64,000 nt of DNA, taken from contig NZ_JAQQGN010000006.1 of NCBI RefSeq assembly GCF_028550595.1, positions 179,498-243,497 of the forward strand, given 5' to 3'. Of the stretch, positions 23,036-32,161 are shown in pieces. The notes under the pieces were generated by a model, which ran no database searches, was not told the origin of the DNA, and saw only the letters and a program-made list of their open reading frames with translations. The DNA comes from Luteimonas sp. BLCC-B24. GTDB lineage: Bacteria > Pseudomonadota > Gammaproteobacteria > Xanthomonadales > Xanthomonadaceae. Each line of letters starts with the position of its first letter. Position 1 is the stretch's first letter. A program made the translations under genes and the position numbers.

Positions 23036-24265
23036 ATGGCAGCTCTGTTCAAGGCCCTCACCGCCCGCGCGACGCCGCGCCCCCGCATCCGCGCGCTGCG
23101 CGGTCTGCTGTCGGCCTCGCTGGTCGCGCTGCTGGCGGGGTGCGCAACCGTCCAGACCACCGGCAGCAGCGTGGCCACCGCGCCGGACGCGACCGCATCC
23201 GTCGACCCGGGCCGCTGGACGTTCGAGAGCGATCGCCCGGCGGCCGAACGCGACGGCTACCGCCCGCCGCGCAAGCTCGCGGTGCTGCTGCCGATGAGCG
23301 GCAGCCTGGCCACGGCCGCGGCGCCGGTGCGCGACGGGCTGCTGGCCGGCTATTACGGCGAGCGCCGCGAACGCCCGGAACTCGCCTTCTACGACACGGC
23401 GGGCACGTCGGCCGGAACCGCGGCGGCCTATGCACGCGCGATCGCCGAAGGTGCCGACCAGATCGTCGGCCCGCTGGGCCGCGACGAAGTGGGCAGCCTG
23501 TTCCAGTCGGCGCCGGCGGTGCCGGTGCTGGCGCTCAACCGCGGGCCGTCGGCCGCGCCCGAGAACACCGCCGCGTTCTCGCTCGCGCCCGAGGATGAAG
23601 GCGACGCCGCCGCGCAGTACCTGCTGGCCCGCAACGCGCGCAACGTGCTGGTGCTCAGCAACGGCGACGACAATGCACGCCGCAGCGTGGATGCCCTGCG
23701 CGCGCGACTGGCCCAGGCCGGCGGCACCGTCGTCGGCACGGTGGCCGTCGTCGGCGACACGCCGGCCGATCAGACCGAGGTCTTCCGCAACGCGGTGACG
23801 GCCGAGGGCGGCGTCGACGCGGTGTTTCTGGCCATCCGCGGCAACCAGGCGCGGGCGATCGCGCCGCAGCTTTCGGTCGCCGGCCTCGGCGGCCGCCCGC
23901 GCGTGGGCACCTCGGCGCTGACGCTGGGCACCGGCCAGGCCCAGGAGGACCAGATTCTCGACGGCATCGTGTTCCCGACCGAGCGCTGGTCGACCGGCAC
24001 CGGGCCGCGCGCATTGCCGCCGCAGGCCTCGGTGGCCGGCGATCTGCCCACCGCCCGCGGTCCCGCCGCGCGCCTGTTCGCGTTCGGCTTCGATGCCTGG
24101 CTGCTCAGCGGGTATCTCGAGCACCTGTCGCGCAACGGCGAGGCGACGGTCGACGGCGCCACCGGCGTGCTGCGCGTGGCCGCCGACGGCAACGTCATGC
24201 GCCAGCCGGCCTGGGCCACGTGGCGCGGCGGCACCGTCGTCCCGCAGGCGGACGCCGGCGGTTGA
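23036..24265 (+). CDS. LpoA/LppC-family lipoprotein (short form)
   Basis: This is a 409-aa lipoprotein with signal peptide and lipobox LLAGC (C36). The rest is a periplasmic-binding-protein-like LppC domain (about residues 75-390, starting [27 protein letters not shown]). In E. coli the homologue LpoA is 678 aa, has an N-terminal TPR domain, and activates PBP1a from the outer membrane. This protein lacks the TPR half. The context (rsmI divergent, yraN downstream, overlapping) is the conserved lpoA locus. A role in stimulating peptidoglycan synthesis is inferred from the family and not demonstrated by motifs. Confidence 0.85.
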   Translation: MAALFKALTARATPRPRIRALRGLLSASLVALLAGCATVQTTGSSVATAPDATASVDPGRWTFESDRPAAERDGYRPPRKLAVLLPMSGSLATAAAPVRDGLLAGYYGERRERPELAFYDTAGTSAGTAAAYARAIAEGADQIVGPLGRDEVGSLFQSAPAVPVLALNRGPSAAPENTAAFSLAPEDEGDAAAQYLLARNARNVLVLSNGDDNARRSVDALRARLAQAGGTVVGTVAVVGDTPADQTEVFRNAVTAEGGVDAVFLAIRGNQARAIAPQLSVAGLGGRPRVGTSALTLGTGQAQEDQILDGIVFPTERWSTGTGPRALPPQASVAGDLPTARGPAARLFAFGFDAWLLSGYLEHLSRNGEATVDGATGVLRVAADGNVMRQPAWATWRGGTVVPQADAGG

Positions 24266-24642
24266 ACCGGCGCCGCGCCGCCGGCGCGGAGGTCGAGCGT
24301 GCCGCTCGCGCGCATCTCGAAGCGGCCGGCCTGCGGCTGGTCGCGAGCAACGTGAACTACCGCGGCGGGGAGCTGGATCTGGTGATGCTCGACGGCGACG
24401 GGGCGACGCGCACCGTGGTGTTCGTCGAGGTCCGCCACCGGCGCTCGGCGGCGTTCGGCGGCGGCGCCGCGTCGGTCGACGCCGGCAAGCGCCGTCGTCT
24501 GGTGCTGGCGGCGCAGCAGTTCCTCGCCGCAAACCGCGCGCTGCGCGATCTGCCCTGCCGCTTCGATGTGGTCGCCGCCGGCGGCGACGCGTCCGCCCCC
24601 CGTCTGGACTGGCTGCGCGACGCGTTCCGCGCCGACGACTGA
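24262..24642 (+). CDS. yraN: YraN family endonuclease-like protein (UPF0102)
   Basis: This 126-aa protein has the restriction-endonuclease-like fold of UPF0102. Characteristic blocks are [28 protein letters not shown] (acidic catalytic-type residues) and VFVEVRHR near residue 65. The preferred start is TTG 24262, which overlaps the stop of the lipoprotein gene (TTGA) and gives the expected family N-terminus. A GTG at 24220 is in frame but gives an Arg-rich extension unlike the family. Function in the cell is poorly defined; links to recombination or natural transformation have been proposed for relatives. Confidence 0.88.
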   Translation: MNRRRAAGAEVERAARAHLEAAGLRLVASNVNYRGGELDLVMLDGDGATRTVVFVEVRHRRSAAFGGGAASVDAGKRRRLVLAAQQFLAANRALRDLPCRFDVVAAGGDASAPRLDWLRDAFRADD

Positions 24643-24867
24643 GCGGCGGCTCCCCACGCCGGCCGACACCGCCAGTCGTCCGGACCGGACGGCCGCGTGC
24701 GCGTGTGCTCCGCGGCACGTCGATGATGCCGCGGGGATGGCGCCCGGAATCCTCCGATGAGGTCCGTCCGGCCCGTGAATGCCGGAACCCGCGCAGCCCG
24801 GCCCTTGCGCCGGACTGCGCCGGATTTCCCGCGCGTCATGCGCAGCAGCGGCGGCGTGCGGGCCTGC

Positions 24868-25824
24868 CTATGGGGATGCCGCAAAATGGTCCCAACCCGC
24901 GCCCTGCGGCGCCCACGGGGCACCCGCGAGCCGGACCGAGACGCCCGCGCCCGCCTGCATCCGGCCGATCCGTGTCACCGGGGTGGCCGAAGCCCGGGCG
25001 GCGCCGCGCACCGCGTCGGCGACCGAAGGCGGCGCGGTGAAGCACAGTTCGTAGTCGTCACCGCCGCTCGCCTGCAGGCGGTACCGCATGTCGGCATCGA
25101 AGGCCGCGCGCAGCGCCGCGGAAACCGGCAGGTCGTCCAGGTCGATTTCGGCGGCCAGGCCGCTGGCCCGGGCGATGTGACCGAGATCGGCCAGCAGCCC
25201 GTCGGACACGTCGATCGCCGCATGGGCGACGCCGACCAGCGCATCACCAAGTGCGAGGCGCGGAGTCGGACGGTCCAGCCGTTCGCGCAGCGCGGGGTCG
25301 ACCGCGCCGCCCGCACGCCACTGCCGCAGTGCCCCGGCCGCGTCGCCGGGCGTGCCGCTGATCCAGATGTCGTCACCGGCGCAGGCCGCACTCCGGCGCA
25401 GCACGCGCCCCGGCGCGACGAGGCCGTGCACGGTCACGCAGATCGACAGGGGCCCGCGCGTGGTGTCGCCGCCCACCAGCGCAACGGCGTGCGCACGCGC
25501 CAGCGCATCGAATCCGTCGAGGAAGGCGTCCACCCATGGCGCGTCGGCCGTCGGCATCGACAGCGACACGGTGCACCAGGCGGGCACCGCGCCCATCGCA
25601 GCGAGATCCGACAGGTTGACCGCGAGCGCTTTCCAGCCGATGTCGGCCGGTGCGGTGTCCGCCGGAAAATGCACATCGGCGTTGAGCGTGTCCGTCGCGA
25701 CGACCAGGTGCAGGCCCGCCGGCACTGCGAGCACGGCGGCATCGTCGCCGATGCCCAGCCGCACGTCGTCGCGGGCGACGACGCGCGCCCGGATCCGGTC
25801 GATCAGGTCGAATTCGCCGGTCAC
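24868..25824 (-). CDS. thiL: Thiamine-monophosphate kinase
   Basis: ThiL phosphorylates thiamine monophosphate to thiamine pyrophosphate. The 318-aa product (325 in E. coli) has the AIR-synthase-like blocks EFDLIDRI at the start, GIGDDAAVL, ATDTLNADVHF, GGDTTRGPL and IDVSDGLLADLGH. The start is GTG at 25824 (MTGEFDLIDRI), because the sequence further upstream does not resemble ThiL. It lies downstream of nusB, as in many gammaproteobacteria, but with an unusual 257-nt gap in which I see no gene or clear terminator. It converges with yraN across 225 nt. Confidence 0.95.
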   Translation of the reverse strand: MTGEFDLIDRIRARVVARDDVRLGIGDDAAVLAVPAGLHLVVATDTLNADVHFPADTAPADIGWKALAVNLSDLAAMGAVPAWCTVSLSMPTADAPWVDAFLDGFDALARAHAVALVGGDTTRGPLSICVTVHGLVAPGRVLRRSAACAGDDIWISGTPGDAAGALRQWRAGGAVDPALRERLDRPTPRLALGDALVGVAHAAIDVSDGLLADLGHIARASGLAAEIDLDDLPVSAALRAAFDADMRYRLQASGGDDYELCFTAPPSVADAVRGAARASATPVTRIGRMQAGAGVSVRLAGAPWAPQGAGWDHFAASP

Positions 25825-26081
25825 GCGCGGGTGCGCCCTGCCACCTGCGGAGCCACGCGCGGTGCGGTCGTGCCGAGGCAGGATCGCGCCGCCCGGGACG
25901 ACGACGCACACGCCAGCACGCGATCACGCGACGGCGTCATGCGCGCCCTCCGAACGGAAACCCGGGTGTTCTCATCTGTCCTGCCTCAGGGTGCACCGCG
26001 GTGCCTGCATTGCCGGGCGCCGCCACGTCGACCGAGGCCCGACACGCGGACCGCGCGTCCTCGCGCACCGGCCGTCCCGGC

Positions 26082-26549
26082 TCAGCGACCGCGCAGCGCC
26101 CCGACCTCGGGCGCCCGCCAGGCCGCGGCCGCCTTGTCGAGCACGCCGTTGACGTAGGTGTGGCCGTGTTCGGAGCCGAAACGCTTGACCGTCTTCAGCG
26201 CTTCGTCGATGACCACGCGATACGGCACGTCCACACGGTGCTGCAGTTCGTAGGCCGCGATGCGCAGCATGGCGCGCTCGATCGGATCGACCTCGTCGAT
26301 GGCGCGGTCGAGGAACGGCGCCAGCGCCGTGTCGAGTTCCCGGTAGCGCGTGCCCACGCCGTGGACCAGGTCCTCGAAGTACGCGAGGTCCGCGACTTCC
26401 TTGGCCTGCTCGTGGGCGAACTGGGCAACGATCTCGCGCGGCTCGGTGCCGGTCATCTGCATCGCGTAGATCGCCTGCAGCGCGCGCCGGCGCGCGCGCG
26501 AGCGCAGCACGGGATCGATGCCGCCGGTGCGGTTGCGGGTGGAGTTCAT
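26082..26549 (-). CDS. nusB: Transcription antitermination factor NusB
   Basis: NusB is the small helical RNA-binding protein that, with NusE, binds boxA during rRNA antitermination. The 155-aa product contains the typical [16 protein letters not shown] start, an acidic middle, and the [30 protein letters not shown] block. The ATG at 26549 overlaps the ribH stop (ATGA), so it is coupled to riboflavin synthesis genes, the arrangement common in proteobacteria. Confidence 0.97.
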   Translation of the reverse strand: MNSTRNRTGGIDPVLRSRARRRALQAIYAMQMTGTEPREIVAQFAHEQAKEVADLAYFEDLVHGVGTRYRELDTALAPFLDRAIDEVDPIERAMLRIAAYELQHRVDVPYRVVIDEALKTVKRFGSEHGHTYVNGVLDKAAAAWRAPEVGALRGR

Positions 26550-27019
26550 GCGAATTGTTCCAGCAGGTGGCTCATCTCGATCGCGACCAGCGCGGCCTCT
26601 TCGCCCTTGTTGCCGTGGGTGCCGCCGGCACGCTTCTCGGCGTCGGCGTAATCGTCCACGGCGAGCACGCCGTTGGCGACCGGCACCCGGGTGTCGAGCG
26701 CCACGCGCATCAGGGCGTCGCTGCAGCCGTCGGCGACCTGTTCGTAATGCCGCGTGTCGCCGCGGACCACGCAGCCCAGCGCCAGCAGCGCGGCGTAACC
26801 GCCGCTGGCCGCCAGGCGCGCGCAGGCGACCGGGATCTCCCAGGCGCCGGGCACGCGGATCACATCGACCGCATCGTCGGCCACGCCGTGATCGGCGAAC
26901 GCCTTGCGTGCGCCGGCGACCAGGGTGTCGGTGATCTTCGGATTCCAGCGGCTGGCGACGATCGCATAGCGTGCACCGGCCGGTGCGCGCAGGTCGCCTT
27001 CGAAATGGCTCTTCGTCAC
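26546..27019 (-). CDS. ribH: 6,7-dimethyl-8-ribityllumazine synthase
   Basis: RibH condenses the pyrimidine intermediate with dihydroxybutanone phosphate to make lumazine, the penultimate step to riboflavin. The 157-aa product shows [17 protein letters not shown], the [10 protein letters not shown] loop, [12 protein letters not shown] (catalytic His in the RGDTRHYE loop) and the [12 protein letters not shown] strand. The start is GTG 27019. It lies 76 nt after ribBA and overlaps nusB. Confidence 0.97.
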   Translation of the reverse strand: MTKSHFEGDLRAPAGARYAIVASRWNPKITDTLVAGARKAFADHGVADDAVDVIRVPGAWEIPVACARLAASGGYAALLALGCVVRGDTRHYEQVADGCSDALMRVALDTRVPVANGVLAVDDYADAEKRAGGTHGNKGEEAALVAIEMSHLLEQFA

Positions 27020-27095
27020 AGCGACGCCTTGCAGACAGGGGGCGTGGAGTTTACCGCGTCGCCCGCCGCGCGGTCCGACACGGGCGCTGCGGTGC

Positions 27096-28187
27096 TCACG
27101 GTTGCACGTATTCGACGATGTCCAGCCCGTAGCCGGCGAGGCCGATCTGCTTGCGCGGCGTGCCCAGCACGCGCAGCTTGCCCAGGCCGAGTTCGGCCAG
27201 GATCTGCGCGCCGGCGCCGTTGCGCCGCCACTGGCCGACGTCCTTGGTGTTCACGGTCTCGGGCTGCTTGCGCAGCCGGGCCAGCAGCGCCTCGCCGTCG
27301 CGCGGGGCCGACAGCACCACCATCACGCCCTGGCCTTCATTGGCGATCGCGCGCAGCGCGTCGGTCGCGGCCACGCCGAAATCGTCACGGCGCCAGTGCA
27401 GCAGGTCGCTGAGTGGATTCTCCACCTGCACGCGCACCAGCGTCGGCGTTCCAGCCGTCGGCGTGCCGCGCACCAGCGCGAAATGCAGTTCGTGGGCGAT
27501 GCGATCGCGGTAGGTCACCAGCTGGAAGGGACCGAACTCGGTTTCGATCTCGCGCGTGTCGATGCGCTCGACGGTGTGCTCGTTGCTCAGGCGCCAGGCG
27601 ATGAGATCGGCGATCGAGCCGATCTTCAGGCCGTGGGTCTGCGCGAAGACTTCCAGTTCCGGCCGGCGCGCCATCGTGCCGTCGGCGTTGAGCACCTCGA
27701 CCAGCACGCCCGCGGGCTCGAGCCCGGCGAGCATCGGCAGGTCGCTCGCCGCCTCGGTGTGCCCGGCACGGGTGAGCACGCCGCCGGGCTGGGCGGTCAG
27801 CGGGAAGATATGGCCCGGCTGGCTGAGATCGCGCGGCTTGGCGTCGGGCCGCACCGCGGTGCGCACGGTGTGCGCGCGGTCGTAGGCCGAAATGCCGGTG
27901 GTCACGCCCTCGGCGGCTTCGATCGAGACGGTGAAGTTGGTCTGGAACTGCGCGGTGTTGTGCTGGACCATCGGCGCCAGCCCGAGCTGGGCGCAGCGCT
28001 CGCGGGTGATCGACAGGCACACCAGGCCGCGGGCGTGGGTGACCATGAAGTTGATGTCCGAGGGCTTGACCAGCTCGGCGGCCATGATCAGGTCGCCCTC
28101 GTTTTCGCGGTCCTCGTCGTCGACGATCACCACCATGCGGCCGGCACGGATCTCTTCCAGCAGCTCGGGGACGGGTGCGAACTTCAT
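27096..28187 (-). CDS. ribBA: 3,4-dihydroxy-2-butanone-4-phosphate synthase with degenerate GTP cyclohydrolase II domain
   Basis: This is a 363-aa two-domain protein. The N-terminal half is an intact RibB domain: [20 protein letters not shown] for substrate and metal binding, THARGLVCL, and the GHTEAASDL motif. It should form dihydroxybutanone phosphate from ribulose 5-phosphate. The C-terminal half (about 205-363) aligns with the RibA fold but has no cysteine, so the three zinc-binding Cys of GTP cyclohydrolase II are absent. It is probably not a cyclohydrolase; a separate ribA elsewhere would be needed. The ATG at 28187 overlaps the ribE stop (ATGA). Confidence 0.93.
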   Translation of the reverse strand: MKFAPVPELLEEIRAGRMVVIVDDEDRENEGDLIMAAELVKPSDINFMVTHARGLVCLSITRERCAQLGLAPMVQHNTAQFQTNFTVSIEAAEGVTTGISAYDRAHTVRTAVRPDAKPRDLSQPGHIFPLTAQPGGVLTRAGHTEAASDLPMLAGLEPAGVLVEVLNADGTMARRPELEVFAQTHGLKIGSIADLIAWRLSNEHTVERIDTREIETEFGPFQLVTYRDRIAHELHFALVRGTPTAGTPTLVRVQVENPLSDLLHWRRDDFGVAATDALRAIANEGQGVMVVLSAPRDGEALLARLRKQPETVNTKDVGQWRRNGAGAQILAELGLGKLRVLGTPRKQIGLAGYGLDIVEYVQP

Positions 28188-28801
28188 GCCGCCGCGCCTG
28201 CCGGGGCTACGCCGGCGCCGAGCAGGCGCTCGACGTAGCGCGCCACGAGATCCACTTCCAGATTCACCGCATCGCCGACCGCGGTGCTGCCGAACGCCGT
28301 GTGCGCCACCGTGTGCGGCACCAGCGCGACCTCGAAGCCGGCCGCGTCGACGGCATTGACGGTGAGGCTGACGCCGTCGACGCAGACCGAGCCCTTGTGG
28401 GCGACGTACTTCAACAACGCGGCCGGCGCGTCGAAGCGCCAGCGCTGCGCGCGCGCATCGTCGTGCACCGACGCCACGCGGCCGACGCCGTCGACGTGGC
28501 CGCTGACCATGTGCCCGCCGAGGCGGTCGGTCGGGCGCATCGCGCGCTCGAGGTTCACCGCATGGCCCGCGCCCAGCGCACCGAGCGTGGTCAGTGACAG
28601 GGTTTCGGTGGACGCGTCGGCTTCGAAATGGGCCGCATCGAACGCGACCACGGTCAGGCAGACGCCGTTGACCGCGATGCTCTCGCCCATCGCCACATCG
28701 TCGAACGGCAGCGTGCCGACCGCGATGCGCAGGCGCGCGTCGCCACCGCGTGCCTCGGTGGACACCAGGCGTCCGACGCCCTCGATCAGTCCGGTGAACA
28801 T
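28184..28801 (-). CDS. ribE: Riboflavin synthase alpha subunit
   Basis: This enzyme dismutates two lumazine molecules to riboflavin. The 205-aa product has the duplicated lumazine-binding barrel. The first copy starts MFTGLIEGVGRL with NGVCLTV near residue 45, and the second starts GHVDGVGRV with DGVSLTV near residue 142. It is the first gene after the FMN riboswitch, with an AGGGAG ribosome binding site 8 nt before the ATG. It is translationally coupled to ribBA. Confidence 0.97.
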   Translation of the reverse strand: MFTGLIEGVGRLVSTEARGGDARLRIAVGTLPFDDVAMGESIAVNGVCLTVVAFDAAHFEADASTETLSLTTLGALGAGHAVNLERAMRPTDRLGGHMVSGHVDGVGRVASVHDDARAQRWRFDAPAALLKYVAHKGSVCVDGVSLTVNAVDAAGFEVALVPHTVAHTAFGSTAVGDAVNLEVDLVARYVERLLGAGVAPAGAAA

Positions 28802-28900
28802 GTCGCTGTCTCCCTCCGCACGGGCATACCCGCACGGTCAAGCCGAAAGGGAACGGTCCGGGACGCGACAACGTGCGCGGCCGCAAGGCCACGCAAGAGG

Positions 28901-29044
28901 TCGTCTTCTCGCATCCGGACTCTGACCGTCGGCTCCGGACTTCGACCGGATCTGCTGACCTGCCGGCATGGGCCGGCAGCGCTCGCGGGCTCGCGCGTCG
29001 CCGCGCCTACCGCCGGTGGGGACTTCCACCCCGCCCCGAAGACA
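28901..29044 (-). promoter_or_regulatory. FMN riboswitch (RFN element) upstream of ribE
   Basis: Read on the minus strand, the region contains the RFN landmarks in order: CTTCGGGGCGGGGTGGAAGT, CCCCACCGGCGGTA, GCCCGCGAGC, GGTCAGCAGATCCGGT, GGAGCCGACGGTCAGAGTCC and GGATGCGAGAAGA. The two closing arms pair (TCTTCG with CGAGAAGA). The aptamer ends 99 nt before ribE. In that leader TTCCCT could pair with the ribE AGGGAG ribosome binding site (6 bp with one wobble). No strong intrinsic terminator is visible, so translational control is the more likely mode. Confidence 0.95.
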
Positions 29045-29172
29045 TTCGATTGGATGCCGGGTGACCGGCAGCGCACAGTCTAGCAGCGCCGCCGTACCCG
29101 GCCGCCGGGCGCTGCGGGACGCTTCATTGCACGGACAGGCGCCGGCGCGGCGGTGCTTGTCACGGGCGCCGC

Positions 29173-29916
29173 TCAGGCGGGCGTGCGACGCGCATGCACG
29201 AACAACGGCCAGGCCAGCGGCCGCGTCGGCGCCCCGCCCCAGCCGCCGGCGATCGCGTCGGCATGCTCGGCCACCGGATCGCGGCCGGTGCGCGCGCGAT
29301 ACCGCGCGGTGGCGGAAAACGAGCCGAAGTAGGCCAGCAGACGGGCCAGCGGCCAGTCGACCCGCATGTCGAAGGCCGGCACCTCGAGCGCCCGGAACGG
29401 CCAGTCGACGCCGGCATAGGCGCTGTCGACCAGCGCACGTTCGGCCGGCCAGTCCGCACGGATCGCCGCCAGGAACGGCGCGGCAGCCTCGGCCACGGGC
29501 GGTGGCAACACGATGTCCTGGTAGCCCCAGGCAGCCAGCACACCGCCGGGGCGCAGCACCCGCGCGCACTCGGCGAAGAACATGGGAAGGTAGAACCAGT
29601 GCAGCGCCTGGGCAACGCAGACCGCGTCGACGGACGTGTCCGCCAGGCTGCAGTGCTCGGCCGGTTCCACCGCCGTGCGCACGTGGGCGGGCATCACGGC
29701 GCCGGCCAGCTGGGCGGCGCTGGGTTCGGTCGCGAAGACGGTCTGAAAGCGCGACGCGAGCGCCTGGGTGGCCTGGCCGCTGCCGCACGCCGGCTCCCAC
29801 ACCGAGCCCGTGCCCGGGGCCACGCGTGCGATCCAGTCGAACAGCCCGTCCGGGTAGTGCGGACGCGCGCGGGCGTAGCCCTCGGCGACCGCCGAGAAGT
29901 GGTCGTCGAAGCTCAT
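29173..29916 (-). CDS. Class I SAM-dependent methyltransferase
   Basis: This 247-aa protein has a methyltransferase type-11-like domain. It starts with MSFDDHFSAVAEGYARARPHYP, typical of the group. Motif I is VWEPACGSGQAT (about residues 38-49), followed by the acidic ATEPS after strand 2, VCVAQALHWFYL as motif IV, and ARVLRPGGVLA. The substrate is not evident. The ATG at 29916 overlaps the ribD stop (ATGA), so it is co-translated with ribD. The FMN riboswitch then follows downstream, which places this gene in the ribD unit and not in the ribE unit. Confidence 0.88.
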   Translation of the reverse strand: MSFDDHFSAVAEGYARARPHYPDGLFDWIARVAPGTGSVWEPACGSGQATQALASRFQTVFATEPSAAQLAGAVMPAHVRTAVEPAEHCSLADTSVDAVCVAQALHWFYLPMFFAECARVLRPGGVLAAWGYQDIVLPPPVAEAAAPFLAAIRADWPAERALVDSAYAGVDWPFRALEVPAFDMRVDWPLARLLAYFGSFSATARYRARTGRDPVAEHADAIAGGWGGAPTRPLAWPLFVHARRTPA

Positions 29917-31010
29917 GCGCCGGCCGGCTGCAGCCGCAGCCGCAGGTCGTCGCCGATGCGGCGGGTCTCCACGGTCTGCAGTTGCAGCCGCTGGGCCATC
30001 GTCTCGATGCCGAGGCCGTCGAACAGCGGCCGGCCGCGCTCGCCCAGCAGGACCGGTGCGATGTACAGCAGCAGCTCGTCGACCAGGCCCGCGCGAAGAA
30101 ACGCGCCGGACAGCGTCGCGCCCGCCTCGACCTGGATTTCGTTGATGCCCCCCTCGGCCAGCAACGCGAGCACGGCGGCCAGGTCCAGCTGGCCGGCGGC
30201 ATCGCGCGCCACGCTGGCCCGCGGCGCATCGAACCCCTTGGGCACCTTGGTGTCGTGGGCGTGCACGTACAGCGTCGGCGCCGCGGCGTCACGGATGTTG
30301 CCGCGCGCGATCGTCGCCAGGCCCGCGTCGAGCACCACGCGCAGCGGGGTCGCGACCGGCGCCCCGGTGTCCAGGCGCACCGTCAGCTGCGGATCGTCGG
30401 CGAGCACGGTACCGCTGCCGGTCAACAGCGCGCCGGCCCGCGCGCGCCAACGCATGACGTCCGCACGCGAGGCCGCGCTGCTGATCCATTTCGACTCGCC
30501 GTTGGCCAGCGCGGTGCGGCCGTCGAGGCTGCAGGCCAGCTTGACCCGCAGCCACGGCCGCCCGCGTTCCACGCGCGAGAGGAATCCGCGATTGAGCGCG
30601 CGTGCCTGCGCCTCCATCAGGCCGGAGGCGACGGCGATCCCGGCCGCGCGCAGGCGCTCGAAGCCGGCGCCGTCGACCTGCGGAAACGGATCGCGCATCG
30701 CCGCGACGACGCGCGCGACACCGGCCGCGATCAGCGCGTCCGCGCACGGCCCGGTGCTGCCGGTGTGGGCGCAGGGTTCCAGCGTGACGTAGGCGGTCGC
30801 GCCACGCGCTGCCGCGCCCGCGGCCTCCAGCGCGACGACCTCGGCATGCGGGCCGCCTTTCCGCACGTGGAAGCCTTCGCCGACGACGCCGCCGTCCGCG
30901 ACGATCACACAGCCGACCATGGGATTGGGCCGCGTCGTCCAGGCCCCGCGTTCGGCCAGGCGCAGGGCCTGGGCCATGAAGCGGTGATCGTGGTTCGTGA
31001 ACTCGGTCAT
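29913..31010 (-). CDS. ribD: Bifunctional riboflavin deaminase/reductase RibD
   Basis: RibD carries out the second and third steps from GTP to riboflavin. The 365-aa protein has an N-terminal deaminase domain with zinc ligands H55-A-E57, C80 and C89 (EPCAHTG...GPCAD). The C-terminal reductase domain starts near residue 148 (PWLRVKLACSLDGRTA) and includes the NADPH-binding GSGTVLADDPQLTVR segment. ATG 31010 overlaps the stop of the upstream membrane protein gene. It lies upstream of, and outside, the riboswitch-controlled ribE-ribBA-ribH transcript. Confidence 0.96.
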   Translation of the reverse strand: MTEFTNHDHRFMAQALRLAERGAWTTRPNPMVGCVIVADGGVVGEGFHVRKGGPHAEVVALEAAGAAARGATAYVTLEPCAHTGSTGPCADALIAAGVARVVAAMRDPFPQVDGAGFERLRAAGIAVASGLMEAQARALNRGFLSRVERGRPWLRVKLACSLDGRTALANGESKWISSAASRADVMRWRARAGALLTGSGTVLADDPQLTVRLDTGAPVATPLRVVLDAGLATIARGNIRDAAAPTLYVHAHDTKVPKGFDAPRASVARDAAGQLDLAAVLALLAEGGINEIQVEAGATLSGAFLRAGLVDELLLYIAPVLLGERGRPLFDGLGIETMAQRLQLQTVETRRIGDDLRLRLQPAGA

Positions 31011-31516
31011 GGGACTTCCTTGAGCCGCATGGAAAGTCCCATGCGCATGGTTCGAAAGCGGGCCTGCGGCGCGGAATCGCGGAAATCACGGGCAAAGGCC
31101 GCCATGTCCTCGAATCCGGAATAGATCGAACGCTCGCCGGAGCGGTCGTCGGCAAGGAGGCGCGCAACCCGAGACCGCTCCATGACCGCCTCGATGCTGA
31201 CGATCGAATCGAGCGGCACCGACTCAGCGGGAACCAGCGGAACGGCAACGTGCATCACGTCCGGCTCGAACCACACCTCATACCGGCGCTTGTTGTCCCA
31301 GCGCGCACGCTCGAAGCGCTGCAAGCGCGCGGCCTGCCAGAGCGTATACATCAGATAGACGCCGGCAAGTGACCAGAACACGGGGCCCCTCGGCGTATCG
31401 AACGCCCACCACAACACACCGACGCACGCGACTGCGACGCCGAGCCTCGCCCCGAACCCCAGCTCGCCCCGGCGCAACTCCTCACGCGAAAATCGGTGCC
31501 GCCGGTGGCTCGACAT
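31007..31516 (-). CDS. Hypothetical membrane protein between nrdR and ribD
   Basis: This is a 169-aa protein with an Arg-rich N-terminus, two predicted membrane helices (about residues 22-40 and 47-62) and a soluble C-terminal half containing VPLVPAESVPLDSIVSIEAVMERS. I recognise no family. It overlaps ribD by ATGA and starts 6 nt after the nrdR stop, so it is part of the nrdR-ribD transcript. The C-terminal half could be a small regulatory or PH-like domain, but that is a guess. Confidence 0.7.
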   Translation of the reverse strand: MSSHRRHRFSREELRRGELGFGARLGVAVACVGVLWWAFDTPRGPVFWSLAGVYLMYTLWQAARLQRFERARWDNKRRYEVWFEPDVMHVAVPLVPAESVPLDSIVSIEAVMERSRVARLLADDRSGERSIYSGFEDMAAFARDFRDSAPQARFRTMRMGLSMRLKEVP

Positions 31517-31522
31517 CGACGT

Positions 31523-32056
31523 CTAGCGCCGCTTCGCCCTGTCCGGCTTCGCCGCCGCCGCACTTGGCGCACCCTCCAGCAGCGGCAGCTGCCCCTCGCC
31601 CGGCAGATCGCGCTCCAGCCGGTCGAGCTCCTCGCGGAAATCGGCCACGTCCTCGAACGAGCGGTAGACCGACGCGAAACGCACGAAGCCGACGTGGTCG
31701 AGCTTGCGCAATTCGCCGATGACGAACTCGCCCACACGCCGCGACGAGACCTCGCGCTCGGCGGTCATGCGCAGGTGATGCACGACGGCGCGCACCGCGG
31801 TTTCCACCTCTTCCTCCGACACCGGCCGCTTGTGCAGCGCGCGGTCCATGCTGAGGCGCAGCTTCTTGGCGTCGAAGGGTTCGCGGCGCCCGTCGTCCTT
31901 GATGATCGCCGGCAGCTTGAGCTCGATCGTCTCGAGCGTGCTGAAGCGCTCGCCGCACGCCTCGCACTCGCGGCGACGCCGGATCGTCGCGCCGTCCTCG
32001 GACACGCGCGAATCGATGACGCGGGTGTCGGTGTGCTGGCAGAAGGGGCAATGCAT
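31523..32056 (-). CDS. nrdR: Transcriptional repressor NrdR
   Basis: NrdR is the nucleotide-sensing repressor of ribonucleotide reductase genes. The 177-aa product has the zinc ribbon C3-x2-C6...C31-x2-C34 and the ATP-cone domain (about residues 49-139, with [14 protein letters not shown]). A short Ala/Lys-rich tail follows. It lies downstream of glyA and upstream of ribD, the usual order in this family. The sequence before its ATG is made of repeat-derived bases and shows no Shine-Dalgarno motif. Confidence 0.97.
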   Translation of the reverse strand: MHCPFCQHTDTRVIDSRVSEDGATIRRRRECEACGERFSTLETIELKLPAIIKDDGRREPFDAKKLRLSMDRALHKRPVSEEEVETAVRAVVHHLRMTAEREVSSRRVGEFVIGELRKLDHVGFVRFASVYRSFEDVADFREELDRLERDLPGEGQLPLLEGAPSAAAAKPDRAKRR

Positions 32057-32064
32057 CAGGCGAG

Positions 32065-32155
32065 GGGATTCGGGAGTGGGGAGTGGGGATTCGAAACAGC
32101 GGAATTCTGCAGGATGTGGCGCTTTGCCAATCCCGAATCCCCGATCCCGAATCCC
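32065..32155. repeat. Heptad inverted repeat C between glyA and nrdR
   Basis: The left arm 32065-32092 (GGGATTC, GGGAGTG twice, GGGATTC) and the right arm 32128-32155 (rc: GGGATTC, GGGATCG, GGGATTC, GGGATTG) are inverted, with a 35-nt spacer. The element fills almost all of the 105-nt gap, from right after the glyA stop to 8 nt before the nrdR start. Confidence 0.88.
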
Positions 32156-32161
32156 GGCTCC

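Noticed and set aside
24757..26157. Plus-strand open frame opposite thiL and the thiL-nusB gap
   Set aside because: It has no protein-like pattern, and ThiL is clearly encoded on the other strand.
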